From: Snodgrassella sp945267035
GTDB lineage: Bacteria > Pseudomonadota > Gammaproteobacteria > Burkholderiales > Neisseriaceae
NCBI RefSeq assembly: GCF_026535915.1
Contig: NZ_JAFNPF010000001.1
Span: forward strand, 744,001-808,000
Length of the DNA: 64,000 nt
Reading direction: 5' to 3'
In this document: positions 1 through 9,344 of the stretch, piece after piece
Layout: each line of letters starts with the position of its first letter
Position numbering within the stretch: the stretch's first letter is position 1
Translations under genes and position numbers: made by a program
Notes under the pieces: model-generated
Databases searched by the model: none
What the model saw: only the letters and a program-made list of their open reading frames with translations
What the model was told of the DNA's origin: nothing

Positions 1-1
1 G

Positions 2-28
2 GAAAATGAAGATGATGAAGAGGATTAA
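2..28 (+). CDS. C-terminal tail of an upstream gene (partial)
   Basis: An open frame enters from the left edge and ends at TAA (26-28). Only eight residues are visible, ENEDDEED, a strongly acidic tail. The product cannot be named. Its reality is inferred from the acidic codon pattern and from the strong terminator-like hairpin that follows at 141-170. Confidence 0.35.
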   Translation, partial: ENEDDEED

Positions 29-140
29 ATGGTTGAGTTTGTCGGTGGTTGCGCAGTGAAGAATTTGCAGAAGGAATGATATTGATTGGCAATGAATTTT
101 GTTGACAGGTGGTTTTGATGGTCATGACGGTATAGATAAA

Positions 141-170
141 ATATCCGCACGGAAGTGGTGCGGATATTTT
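141..170. terminator. Bidirectional rho-independent terminator
   Basis: A perfect 10-bp stem, ATATCCGCAC (141-150) with GTGCGGATAT (158-167), encloses a short loop and is followed by TTTT. It lies between the end of the left-edge gene and the stop of the minus-strand ferritin-like gene, so it can serve both. Confidence 0.75.
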
Positions 171-178
171 GGAGAATA

Positions 179-754
179 TTAGATGATTTTGCTTGATACT
201 GGTTTTCCGTCTAAACCTTCCATCATATCCGATAATTCATCGGCATGATCTTCCTCCTCAGCAAGTATGTGTTCCAGCATACGTTTGGTGGTGGTATCGT
301 AATCGCCTACGTACATGATGGTTTGACGATATAAGTCAATAACAATGCGCTCTGCAATTAGATCTGATTCAACCATGTCACGTAAGGTTTCGCCTTCTAC
401 GTATTCGGTTGGCGAGCGTTGGATGAAGACATCGGGATTCAGATCTGGTTCACCGCCAAGCTGTGTGATACGTTCTGCCAACATTTCTGCATGTTTTTGT
501 TCTTGCTCAGCATGCTCCATAAATTCTTCTTTAACTGCGTCCATAAACAAACCCTTAGCCATATAATAATGACGTAAATAGCGCAATACGCATACCCATT
601 CTGACGCCAAGGCTATGTTGAGCATTTCTATGACTTTATTGACATCCAGTTCGTAAGTTGAGGTTACTGCACCATCTTGATAATTTTTGCGCGCGTTGGT
701 TCTTAATTCATCAAAGGTGCTGAATTTTACGTCGCGTTTAAGTGGTTTGCCCAT
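179..754 (-). CDS. Ferritin-like diiron protein (bacterioferritin/Dps-like)
   Basis: 191 aa, predicted cytoplasmic four-helix bundle of the ferritin-like superfamily. Carboxylate/histidine ligands of a diiron site are visible: E52 in helix 1, the pair E85-x-x-H88 in helix 2, E135 in helix 3 and E167-x-x-H170 in helix 4. The likely role is iron oxidation/storage or protection against iron-driven oxidative damage. The N-terminal 35 residues precede the bundle and are not typical of E. coli Bfr, so it is better called bacterioferritin-like than Bfr. The start ATG at 754 has an AAGGAGA ribosome site just upstream. It stands alone with an AT-rich upstream region. The family assignment is good; the exact substrate is inferred. 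Confidence 0.8.
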   Translation of the reverse strand: MGKPLKRDVKFSTFDELRTNARKNYQDGAVTSTYELDVNKVIEMLNIALASEWVCVLRYLRHYYMAKGLFMDAVKEEFMEHAEQEQKHAEMLAERITQLGGEPDLNPDVFIQRSPTEYVEGETLRDMVESDLIAERIVIDLYRQTIMYVGDYDTTTKRMLEHILAEEEDHADELSDMMEGLDGKPVSSKII

Positions 755-778
755 TTTGAATCTCCTTATTTTTATTTA

Positions 779-1322
779 AAAATTAAGACTTTTGTCTTTG
801 TATTTTTAAGTAAACTACTATTGCTCAAAGCTGTCTACGTAGATTCTTTTAAGATAAGTAATTGTTAATTATCAATTTTTCAATATTGTTATTTTTTATT
901 TTTTTGGGTAAATATTGATTTTTGCTTTTTTATTTGGCAAGGGTTAAGTTTTGTTTAAGGAATTGATTATATGATTGAGATGTTGATCATATGCTGACTT
1001 TATTGTCGTTAACTGGGTTTGCGTATTTCTCTATAAAGACTTGGTTTGTATGATGTTGAAGTCCAGTTAGGCTGTCAATGAGGGCAATATATTCATAACA
1101 GGTCTATTTAGCAGAGGGCTGTTTGGTACAAGTAGCAGCATAGTCTGGCATTGATTTATGTTATGATTTTTGATTAATGTGGGTCTGGGTATGAGAGGGA
1201 TTGGCTGAATGGGAACATTGATTGACCTTTGAAATGATATTTTACTGTTTTGCTTCGATTTACTTACCATAAATATGTATGACGATGATGTTGGATTCTG
1301 CTTTTAGAAAAGTTTTTGTTAC
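779..1322. other. AT-rich intergenic region, no supported gene
   Basis: About 540 bases between the ferritin-like gene and the phosphatase. A 67-codon minus-strand frame (1067-1270) is present, but it has no ribosome site and a composition unlike a protein. The region presumably holds the promoters of both flanking genes. An imperfect dyad, GATAA...TTATC, lies at 854-874, but it does not match a Fur box well. Confidence 0.5.
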
Positions 1323-1901
1323 ATGCTCATAATGATAAATAAGATGCTGCGATTTGGTATAAATTGGTTGACTAAATTCATTAATTTTATGTTTGTAGTG
1401 TGTTTGATTGCCAGTGGCTGTCAGACGCAAATCAACCAACCAACTAATTTACCCAATAATTTTTATCGGATATCTGAAGATCTTTTTCGGTCTGAACAAC
1501 CGACAGCACAAGAGATGCAATATCTTGAAAAAATGGGTGTCAAAACGATTATTAATCTGCGTCAATGGCACAGTGATGAAGCTGAAATGGTGGACACGAA
1601 ATTGTCAGCAGTTGCTGTTAAAATGCGTGCCGGTAAAATCACTGATGCAAAGGTTATTGAGGCGCTACGAGCAATACATCGTTATCCAAAACCGGTTTTA
1701 ATTCATTGCTGGCATGGTAGTGATCGTACTGGTGTGGTTGTGGCAATGTATCGGATGGTTTTTCAAAACTGGACTAAATCTCAGGCAATTGAAGAATTAA
1801 TGAAGCCTGAATTTGGACATCACTATAATGTTTACCCCAATATCGTCAAATATATTGAAAATGTTGATGTGGAAAAGATCCGTGTTGCGGTATTTAATTA
1901 G
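1323..1901 (+). CDS. Exported dual-specificity/tyrosine phosphatase-like protein
   Basis: 192 aa. A hydrophobic N-terminus (about residues 9-32) ends in ASGC, a weak lipobox with C33 as the possible lipidated cysteine, so the protein is probably exported and anchored. The remainder is a DSP-type phosphatase fold with the signature loop H128-C129-W-H-G-S-D-R135 (HCx5R), giving C129 as nucleophile and R135 as phosphate binder. 'NFYRISEDLFRSEQP' at about 45-60 is the conserved start of the bacterial DSP-like family. The in vivo substrate is unknown; secreted members of this family act on phosphotyrosine or inositol phosphates. It is monocistronic, with its end facing the end of hrpA. Confidence 0.75.
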   Translation: MLIMINKMLRFGINWLTKFINFMFVVCLIASGCQTQINQPTNLPNNFYRISEDLFRSEQPTAQEMQYLEKMGVKTIINLRQWHSDEAEMVDTKLSAVAVKMRAGKITDAKVIEALRAIHRYPKPVLIHCWHGSDRTGVVVAMYRMVFQNWTKSQAIEELMKPEFGHHYNVYPNIVKYIENVDVEKIRVAVFN

Positions 1902-2095
1902 GTGCTCATTGTATAAATTAGAGGCTCGTTGTGGTTAATGCTAGCAATACAAAGACATAATTTTTAGATTTTTTTATCGGTATTGTTGTCCAGCTTGTTA
2001 CATTATAGTTTCGTAATACTGAGCTAGACTTCGCCAACTGCATATTCATGATTTTATAGGCTGAGGTTTTGTTTCTTATTGTGGCTAATTGTTGA

Positions 2096-2124
2096 GCACA
2101 CAAATATGATTAATATTTGTGTGC
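2096..2124. terminator. Inverted repeat between convergent genes
   Basis: A perfect 12-bp stem, GCACACAAATAT (2096-2107) and ATATTTGTGTGC (2113-2124), with loop GATTA. It sits 13 bp beyond the hrpA stop. There is no long T-run on either side, so it may be a weak terminator or an mRNA-stabilising hairpin. Confidence 0.5.
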
Positions 2125-2137
2125 TTTGGTCGTGGTT

Positions 2138-5100
2138 TTATTTTATTGCAATCAGCTTATCCCATTCTTTACTCAGCCGTTTAGCGGAAACGGGATATGG
2201 GGTTTTGAGCTCTTGAGCAAACAGTGAGACGCGTAATTCTTCCAGCATCCAGCGAAAATCAGCAATAGCAATGGGTATGGGCTGATTGTCTTGTTGATAT
2301 TGCTGAACTTTGGTTTGCCAGATGGTGGTCAGTCCTTGCACATCGGCTTCTCGTGCTGCATCTCTGGCTGGGTTAGCGCCATATTTATCCATGCGTTTGA
2401 TCATGGCTTGCAAGTAAATCGGCAATCGAGGCCATTGTTGCCATGGTGTGGCACTGGCAAAGCCTGGGTAAATTAGGTTGTCAAGGTGCTGTCGCAGTAG
2501 TTGAGTTAAGGGATGTCTGCCCAGATGACTGTTGACTTCTGCATAAGCTTGAGCGGTTTGCAAAGCATAGCGATTAACGGCTTCTTTTACCGCAGGCAAA
2601 CGACTACGGGCACGCTTCAATTGTTCTTTGAATGCTTTTTCATCCCGCGGTAATTCATCATCACCGATTAATGCCCGGTCAAGTACGGTTTGGGTTAGAT
2701 CTTGGCGTAAAGTATCTGTGCCAAGGTGTTTTAGAAACATGGCGATTTGGGTGAAATCCGCTAGTCCTTTATTGAGGTCTTTAACTTGTTCTTTCAGTTG
2801 CATACTCATTAATGCAATCACGCCCTTTCGGTGTGCTTGAGTAGCTGCCTCGGCTGTATCAAATAATCTGAGGGCGATGGTGCCATTTTTCTGGTTTTGT
2901 AACGCCAGATAGCCGGTGAGCTGTTGCTGCGCACGAGCAAATTTAATGCTTTCCGGTAAGGAACCGATATCCCAATTGGTTATATTGTCTCGCTCAAATT
3001 CGTTGCTATTATCGCGGAAGGTTACTGCTGCTGCTTGCCCCAATTGTTGTTGCAAAAGGTTGATATCGCGACCGGTGGCCAGTTCTGTTCCACTGTCATC
3101 TACTATGATGATGTTGAAATAACAGTGGGCAGGCAGTTGCTGGGTACGCCAATGGTCTAGATCGATTTGATTGAGCAATTGCATATCACCACTTTGTTTT
3201 GCAATGGCGCGAGCCAGTTGGGGCAATAAAGGTGCATTGATGTCTGGATTGCTATTGAGAAATGCCGTAATGAAATCAGGTACGGGAACGCAAATGCGTC
3301 GTATTTGTTTAGGCAATGCTTTGATCAATAATTGTAGTTTTTCCCGGATCATTCCAGGTACCAGCCACTCAAGCCGAGCAGCATTAATGCGGTTGAGTAA
3401 GGGTAGGGGAATGGTGACGGTAACGCCGTCTAAAGGATGATGAGGTTCAAAGCGATAGGTAAGTGGGCACTGACCGTCTTTGGTATCAAGGTATTCAGGA
3501 AACTGGCTTTCGGTGACGTTGCTAGCAGCATGTTGCATCAGGTCATCACGACTAAGATACAGTAGTTTTGGATTGTCTTGTTCAGCCTGTTTGCGCCACA
3601 TTTCAAATGTGCGGATATCGGCTAAGGGCAACTGACGACCACGATTTTCAACGCTGGCAGGTAAGCGTTGATCATAAAAGCTAAATAAGGCCTCTTCATC
3701 AACCAAAACGTCCTGTCGGCGTGATTTGTGCTCCAATTCTGCAACTTCATCAATCAGTTGTCGATTATGGCGGAAAAATGGTGCATTGAGTTTGCATTCC
3801 TGTGCCACTAAGGCACCACGAATAAATATTTCGCGTGCTTCGGTTGGATTGATGCGGCCATAGGCGACTGGTCTTCGTGGTAATACGGTTAACCCATATA
3901 GAGTGATGCGTTCGCTGGCGACCACTTCGCCGCGTTTTTGTTCCCAATGTGGCTCGAAATAATGATAACGTAGCAGGTGGGGCACTTCACTTTCGATCCA
4001 TTCTGGTTCGATTTTACCGACATCACGAGCATACAGGCGCGAGGTTTCGGTTAATTCTGCTGCCACCACCCATTTCGGTTTGCTTTTGAACAATGAAGAT
4101 GCTGGGAACAGATGAAAATGAATTCCTCGTGCGCCGATATAGTCATGGCCTTCTGGACTCTTTAAACCAATATTGGCGATTAAGCCGGTCAGTAGTGCGC
4201 GGTGAATCTGTTCATAACTTGCTTCTTTAGCTTGTTGTCGATTATGTCGCTGCTGACGGCGCTCGATTTGTTTCTGTTTCAGTTTGGCGGATAAGTCCTG
4301 ATCTGGATGAGGATTGTTTATGGGTTGTTCAATATTATTGACCGGTGTTTGACGGTAAACCGAAGTTTTATCCGTTAACCCCATGTCGATAGCAATTTGT
4401 GCCAGTTGATGATGTAACTCACGCCATTCTCGCATACGCAGATGAGAGAGAAAGTATCGATGACACCACTGTATCATTTGACGATTGGATAAACCTTTAT
4501 CACGCTCGCGCTGATATGAATCCCAGATATTCAGGTAGGCAAGAAAGTCGGATTGTTTGTCATTAAAGCGCTCATGCGCTTTGGCTGCGGCCTCGCGTGC
4601 TTCCATGGGGCGTTCTCGCGGATCCTGAATAGAAAGTGCAGCGACGATGATCAACATTTCTGCCACGCATTGAAGGCGAGAGCCAGCCAAAAGCATGCGA
4701 CTAATACGTGGATCCACTGGCAGACGTGCCATTTGTTCGCCCAGTTTGCTCAGCTGGTTTTGTTCGTTTACCGCACCCAGTTCAAGTAAAATTTGATAGC
4801 CGTCATTGATGTAACGCTGATCAGGAGCCTGTAAAAAAGGGAATGCGTTAATATCACCAAGTTTGAGGCTAAGCATGCGAAGAATGACGGCAGCCAGACT
4901 GCTACGGATAATTTCTGGATCGGTGAAAGCAGGGCGCTGATCAAAATCTTGTTCGCTATACAGGCGAATACAGATGCCGGCAGCAACACGACCGCAACGT
5001 CCTGCACGCTGGCGTGCAGCGGCTTGACTGATGGGTTCTATATGGAGTTGTTCTACTTTAGCACGTGCAGAGTAGCGTTTGACTCGTGCCAATCCGGTGT

Positions 5101-6163
5101 CAATAACGTAGCGAATACCAGGCACGGTGAGCGAGGTTTCGGCTACGTTGGTGGCGAGTATTATTCGGCGTTGTCGCCCACTGGGATGAAATATTTTATG
5201 TTGTTCGGTGGCAGAAAGGCGTGCAAATAAGGGTAAGATTTCATCATTTTGTCGTAGTGGAGAGTGTTGAAGTGCATGAGCTGCTTCACGTATTTCACGC
5301 TCACCCGGCAGGAATATGAGGATATCGCCATTGCCTTCGCGAGCCAGCTCATCTGCTGCATCGACTATGGCATCGTTAATTTCAATTTCTGCTTCATCCG
5401 CATCGGTAGTATGCAGAGGGCGATAGCGGATTTCCACCGGATAGGTACGGCCAGATACTTCGATTACCGGTGCAGCTTTACCTTGAATGGTGAAGTGTTG
5501 GCTAAAGCGTTCTGCATCGATGGTGGCTGAGGTGATGATGACTTTGAGGTCTGGTCGACGGGGCAAAAGTTGCTTTAAGTAGCCTAACAGAAAGTCGATA
5601 TTTAAACTGCGTTCATGGGCTTCATCAATAATGATGGTGTCGTAAGCGGTTAAAAAATGGTCGGTTTGACTTTCTGCCAATAAAATACCGTCGGTCATCA
5701 GTTTGATATAACTTTGCGCAGCTGTTTTATCGTTAAAACGTACTTTATAACCAACAATTTGCCCAATCTGGCTGTGTAATTCTTCCGCGATCCGTTCTGC
5801 TACGGATCTGGCTGCTAATCGTCTAGGCTGGGTATGGCCAATCAGACCGGCCACACCACGACCCAATTCCAGGCAAATTTTGGGCAATTGAGTGGTTTTA
5901 CCTGATCCGGTCTCACCACAAACAATGACTACTTGATTCTCAGCAATGGCGTTTTTGATTTCAGCGCGCTTTTCATGTACAGGTAATGTGTTGTCATATT
6001 CCGGTACAGGTAAGTTGTGCAGTCGTTGCATGTAAATCTGATGGGAGCGCTGGTAACGGCTGTTTACTTTTTCCTCTCCGCCAAAACGGGTCGGATTTTT
6101 ACAAGCACGTTGCAGAAAGTAGCGATCTTTACTCAGGATTTGATTGAATTCGTATGCTGACAT
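2138..6163 (-). CDS. hrpA: ATP-dependent RNA helicase HrpA (DEAH box)
   Basis: 1341 aa, the full length expected of HrpA (about 1300). Walker A GETGSGKT is at 83-90 and the DEAH box at 180-183; SAT (motif III) and the QRAGRCGR motif VI are also present. The helicase core is followed by the HA2/ratchet region, an OB-like region and the long DUF3418 C-terminal domain typical of HrpA. HrpA is a cytoplasmic DEAH helicase linked to fimbrial mRNA processing and rescue of stalled ribosomes in E. coli. The frame is uninterrupted. It is transcribed alone, and its promoter region must lie within about 6164-6250. Confidence 0.95.
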   Translation of the reverse strand: MSAYEFNQILSKDRYFLQRACKNPTRFGGEEKVNSRYQRSHQIYMQRLHNLPVPEYDNTLPVHEKRAEIKNAIAENQVVIVCGETGSGKTTQLPKICLELGRGVAGLIGHTQPRRLAARSVAERIAEELHSQIGQIVGYKVRFNDKTAAQSYIKLMTDGILLAESQTDHFLTAYDTIIIDEAHERSLNIDFLLGYLKQLLPRRPDLKVIITSATIDAERFSQHFTIQGKAAPVIEVSGRTYPVEIRYRPLHTTDADEAEIEINDAIVDAADELAREGNGDILIFLPGEREIREAAHALQHSPLRQNDEILPLFARLSATEQHKIFHPSGRQRRIILATNVAETSLTVPGIRYVIDTGLARVKRYSARAKVEQLHIEPISQAAARQRAGRCGRVAAGICIRLYSEQDFDQRPAFTDPEIIRSSLAAVILRMLSLKLGDINAFPFLQAPDQRYINDGYQILLELGAVNEQNQLSKLGEQMARLPVDPRISRMLLAGSRLQCVAEMLIIVAALSIQDPRERPMEAREAAAKAHERFNDKQSDFLAYLNIWDSYQRERDKGLSNRQMIQWCHRYFLSHLRMREWRELHHQLAQIAIDMGLTDKTSVYRQTPVNNIEQPINNPHPDQDLSAKLKQKQIERRQQRHNRQQAKEASYEQIHRALLTGLIANIGLKSPEGHDYIGARGIHFHLFPASSLFKSKPKWVVAAELTETSRLYARDVGKIEPEWIESEVPHLLRYHYFEPHWEQKRGEVVASERITLYGLTVLPRRPVAYGRINPTEAREIFIRGALVAQECKLNAPFFRHNRQLIDEVAELEHKSRRQDVLVDEEALFSFYDQRLPASVENRGRQLPLADIRTFEMWRKQAEQDNPKLLYLSRDDLMQHAASNVTESQFPEYLDTKDGQCPLTYRFEPHHPLDGVTVTIPLPLLNRINAARLEWLVPGMIREKLQLLIKALPKQIRRICVPVPDFITAFLNSNPDINAPLLPQLARAIAKQSGDMQLLNQIDLDHWRTQQLPAHCYFNIIIVDDSGTELATGRDINLLQQQLGQAAAVTFRDNSNEFERDNITNWDIGSLPESIKFARAQQQLTGYLALQNQKNGTIALRLFDTAEAATQAHRKGVIALMSMQLKEQVKDLNKGLADFTQIAMFLKHLGTDTLRQDLTQTVLDRALIGDDELPRDEKAFKEQLKRARSRLPAVKEAVNRYALQTAQAYAEVNSHLGRHPLTQLLRQHLDNLIYPGFASATPWQQWPRLPIYLQAMIKRMDKYGANPARDAAREADVQGLTTIWQTKVQQYQQDNQPIPIAIADFRWMLEELRVSLFAQELKTPYPVSAKRLSKEWDKLIAIK

Positions 6164-6487
6164 GGCACAGTCACTGCCGTAAATTTAATGAATAAGCTTA
6201 TTATATCAAATTTGGCAAAAATGCTTTTTTGATACAGGAATGTGGGCGATTAAATAAATCTGTTAGCAGGTGAGACTATTTTTGCTGGTATTAATTTAAT
6301 GTTGAAATATGAAAATTAATAGGAATACAGTGAGTTGAGTAATCCCAACCCAAAGGTATTGCCACCTAAATCGATTTATATTGATTTAATGTGCGCAAAA
6401 GTATGAAAGTTAGATGATCATAAGGATTGAATGATCTGATCTTAGTACTATCGATCATCACTAAGTTATGGTTCTGCACTAGATCAA
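6164..6487. other. Intergenic region between hrpA and the siderophore locus
   Basis: 324 AT-rich bases. It should contain the hrpA promoter and the 3' end of the siderophore operon. Short GATCAT/ATGATC repeats occur around 6413-6455, but no convincing terminator with a T-run or small ORF was seen. Confidence 0.4.
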
Positions 6488-7246
6488 TTAATGATGGTGT
6501 ATGACTAGAGGTTTACCTTTATGTTCTATCACTTCAACCTCTAAATTAAATATAGTTAGCATATTATCTGTAGTTATGATCTCTTTAGGAGAGCCTTGCA
6601 TAATAATCTGGCCGTTTTTCAAGGCCACGATGTTATCTGCATAGGCTGCAGCCATATTAATATCGTGCACCACCATAACCGTTGTTAATCCTTGTTCTTG
6701 GGTCAGCTGACTCAGTAATCGCATCAGCTCGCGCGCATGATACATATCAAGGTTATTCAATGGCTCATCGAGGATGATGTGTTTGGTTTGTTGACAAAAG
6801 GTCATGGCAACCAAAGCACGCTGACGCTGTCCTCCAGAAAGAGCGCTCAGATAGCGGTGCTGAAGTGTTTGCAATTCGAATGCGTGTAAAATCTGATCCA
6901 CGATCAGCTGATCATGGTGGTTGACCCGTCCTTGATTGTGCGGATAACGACCAAAAAGCAATAAATCGCGTACGGTGATGCGACTGTGAATATCATTATC
7001 CTGTGACAGTATCGCCAATTTTTGAGCAATAACTGTGAAGTTACTGTGATTAACGTCCAGTTCATCCAGATAAATGCTACCTTGTTGTATTGATTGCAGC
7101 CGGGCTATCAATGAAAACAAAGTTGATTTTCCGGCACCATTTGGTCCGATCAGAGCGGTAATGCTGTGATCTGGAATGACCAGATTGATATCGTGCAGAA
7201 TGGTGGTGCCATTTATTTGATGATTGAGATGATTGATGGTAATCAT
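6488..7246 (-). CDS. Ferric siderophore ABC transporter ATPase (CeuD/FatE/FepC-like)
   Basis: 252 aa cytoplasmic ATPase of a FecCD-type importer. Walker A GPNGAGKST lies near residue 34, the ABC signature ALSGGQRQRA near 138, and Walker B HIILDEP with an H-loop (MVVHD) follows. It powers the two permeases encoded immediately upstream (7318-8295 and 8285-9253). It is the last gene of the minus-strand siderophore locus and is separated from the preceding permease by 71 bp. Substrate specificity is inferred from the CeuE-like binding protein and the esterase in the same locus. Confidence 0.9.
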   Translation of the reverse strand: MITINHLNHQINGTTILHDINLVIPDHSITALIGPNGAGKSTLFSLIARLQSIQQGSIYLDELDVNHSNFTVIAQKLAILSQDNDIHSRITVRDLLLFGRYPHNQGRVNHHDQLIVDQILHAFELQTLQHRYLSALSGGQRQRALVAMTFCQQTKHIILDEPLNNLDMYHARELMRLLSQLTQEQGLTTVMVVHDINMAAAYADNIVALKNGQIIMQGSPKEIITTDNMLTIFNLEVEVIEHKGKPLVIHHH

Positions 7247-7317
7247 GTGACTGTTTCATTAGGTTTGAAGAAGGTTAATCCTTAGACCAGCAGATTAATT
7301 ATGATGTTGTTGGCATG

Positions 7318-8295
7318 TTATGAATATTTGCGACCTAAAACTAACCATAGAAAAACAATTCCTCCACAAAATTCGATAACCACGCTTAATACTCCTTGCA
7401 TGCCGAGTAAATGTTCAAATATAAACTGACCACCAATTAATATTAATGCTGCCATCAGAAAAGCCGCAGGAATACGCAATGCATGTTGCATGCTGGTAGA
7501 GCATAAATTAACCAAAGCACAAATCAATAAGCCGAAAAAACTAACCGGACCGACTAATGCGGTGGATACGGACACCAGCAAAGCAACCCACAATAATATT
7601 TGGCGACTAATTTTGAGGTAATTAATCCCTAGTGCAATGGTAGCATCGCGCCCAAGCATTAAAACATCAAGTTGAAAACGCATACGCCAGATCCAGACGA
7701 TGCTCAACAACATGATAATGATACCGATGCTCAAAGTACTGACATTAACTGACGTAAACTGTGCAAAGTAACTGGTTTGAGCAACAGTAAACATAGTGGG
7801 ATCAAGTAACCGTTGCAATAGGCTATTACAGCTACGAAACATCACTGCAAAGATCATACCGGTTAGAATGAGACGAGCCAGATCTCCATGGCTGTTTTTG
7901 GTTAAGGTGCGAAACAGGAGTAAGGACGCCAACAACATGACCGGCGTTTCAAGAATAAATTTATTAAGTGCGTCAATGCTGCTATAACCAATTGCGCCTA
8001 CAACAAATACGGTAATGGTTTGCAGTAAAAGATAAAGTGAATCATAGCCCAGCAAGCCTGGGGTCAAAATAGGATTATGGGTCAGAGTCTGAAAAAGTAA
8101 GGTTGATACACCAACGGCATAGGCTACTGTCAACAACATCAACAGTTTTTTTCCACGCAACTGAAAAGCAAAATCCCAACTACCTTTGATGCCAAACGTC
8201 ATAAAAAAAATGCTGGCTAGAATTAACAGAATGCTGAGTGTGAATAAAAATCGCACACCAGAGCGAGTTTGCGACGGTGAAAAACTATGCAGCAT
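7318..8295 (-). CDS. FecCD-family ferric siderophore permease (CeuC/FatC-like)
   Basis: Polytopic inner-membrane permease, about 325 aa. The longest frame begins at 8346, but that would overlap the preceding permease by about 60 bp. The internal ATG at 8293-8295 (MLHSFSP...) overlaps by only 11 bp and is the more natural start. The residues GLLGYDSLY..Q near the N-terminal third and GPVSFFGLLIC in the C-terminal half match the FecCD-family signature, in which the second segment contacts the ATPase. It pairs with 8285-9253 to form the heterodimeric channel. Confidence 0.85.
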   Translation of the reverse strand: MLHSFSPSQTRSGVRFLFTLSILLILASIFFMTFGIKGSWDFAFQLRGKKLLMLLTVAYAVGVSTLLFQTLTHNPILTPGLLGYDSLYLLLQTITVFVVGAIGYSSIDALNKFILETPVMLLASLLLFRTLTKNSHGDLARLILTGMIFAVMFRSCNSLLQRLLDPTMFTVAQTSYFAQFTSVNVSTLSIGIIIMLLSIVWIWRMRFQLDVLMLGRDATIALGINYLKISRQILLWVALLVSVSTALVGPVSFFGLLICALVNLCSTSMQHALRIPAAFLMAALILIGGQFIFEHLLGMQGVLSVVIEFCGGIVFLWLVLGRKYS

Positions 8296-9253
8296 GGAGG
8301 GGCGACCTTTTGAACAGCAGATATAGAAAGATAACGGTTCCAACAATGCCGAAAATCATGGAAACCGGTACTTCGTATGGGGGATCAATGGTACGACCAA
8401 TGATGTCACATATCAGTAACATATTGGCACCAAGTAATGCCACAGCAGGTAAATTCTGGCGTAAGCGATCACCGGCCAAACGCGAAACAATATTCGGAAC
8501 CACCAAACCGATAAAGGGTATTTGCCCCACAGTCACCACCACAATAGCTGTGATCATGGCGACGATAAACAGAGCAATCCACATCAATTGTGCATAATTA
8601 ATGCCCAGACTGATGCTGATATTTTGACCCAAGCCGGCAATCGTGAGCCGATCAGCGAGCAAATAAATGACCATGGCCATCACGGCTGTTAGCCATAATA
8701 ATTCGTAACGTCCGGCCAGCACCGCTGAAAAATCACCGGCAAACCAAACTGCGAGCAATTGTAAAGTATTGGTTTCAACGCCGATAAAATTAACCACAGC
8801 TTCAATAATACAGCCGTAAATAATGCCAATCAGTGGAATCATGATATGCCGTTGCGGTGGTAAGCGCCGAAATAATAGAATGAACAAAGTCATGCCGAAT
8901 AACACTGTCACCGTGGCACTGCTCATTTTCGCTAGCTGTGATGCCTGCGGAAAAATAAGAGATACTAACAATACGCCCAATGCTGCGCTTTGGGTTGCCC
9001 CCACCATGTTGGGTTCCAAAAAACGGTTATGCAGTACGATTTGTAATACCATGCCAGCTACAGCTAACGTTGCACCGGTGAGTAAAATAGCCAAAGTACG
9101 GGGTAACCGACTGTAAATCAGTAAGGAAAAACTACTGTGATCAGTGAAGAGATGATGCCAATCCAAATTTGCAGCACCGATGCAGATACTGGTAATAAGC
9201 AAAAATGGCAACAGCAGTAAATTTAGGCTATTTATCTGAGATGGTCGAAACAT
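8285..9253 (-). CDS. FecCD-family ferric siderophore permease (CeuB/FatD-like)
   Basis: 322 aa polytopic inner-membrane protein. The motif RLPRTLAILLTGATLAVAGM near residues 49-68 and GQIPFIGLVVPNIVSRL near 247-263 are diagnostic of FecCD permeases. It is the first of the two permease genes, with a start at 9253 that lies 91 bp from the stop of the binding-protein gene. A small overlap with the next permease implies translational coupling. With its partner it carries the siderophore across the inner membrane. Confidence 0.9.
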   Translation of the reverse strand: MFRPSQINSLNLLLLPFLLITSICIGAANLDWHHLFTDHSSFSLLIYSRLPRTLAILLTGATLAVAGMVLQIVLHNRFLEPNMVGATQSAALGVLLVSLIFPQASQLAKMSSATVTVLFGMTLFILLFRRLPPQRHIMIPLIGIIYGCIIEAVVNFIGVETNTLQLLAVWFAGDFSAVLAGRYELLWLTAVMAMVIYLLADRLTIAGLGQNISISLGINYAQLMWIALFIVAMITAIVVVTVGQIPFIGLVVPNIVSRLAGDRLRQNLPAVALLGANMLLICDIIGRTIDPPYEVPVSMIFGIVGTVIFLYLLFKRSPLHAA

Positions 9254-9344
9254 AAGAACAAACAGAAAGAAAACAGGTAAACGCTTTAGTCTGTCAAATG
9301 GTTGCTAAAGCGTAACCTGTTCATCAATGCAAAATATAGGTAGG

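Noticed and set aside
1067..1270. 67-codon minus-strand ORF upstream of the phosphatase
   Set aside because: No ribosome site, no recognisable domain, and Pro/Asn/Ile-rich low-quality sequence in an AT-rich promoter region.
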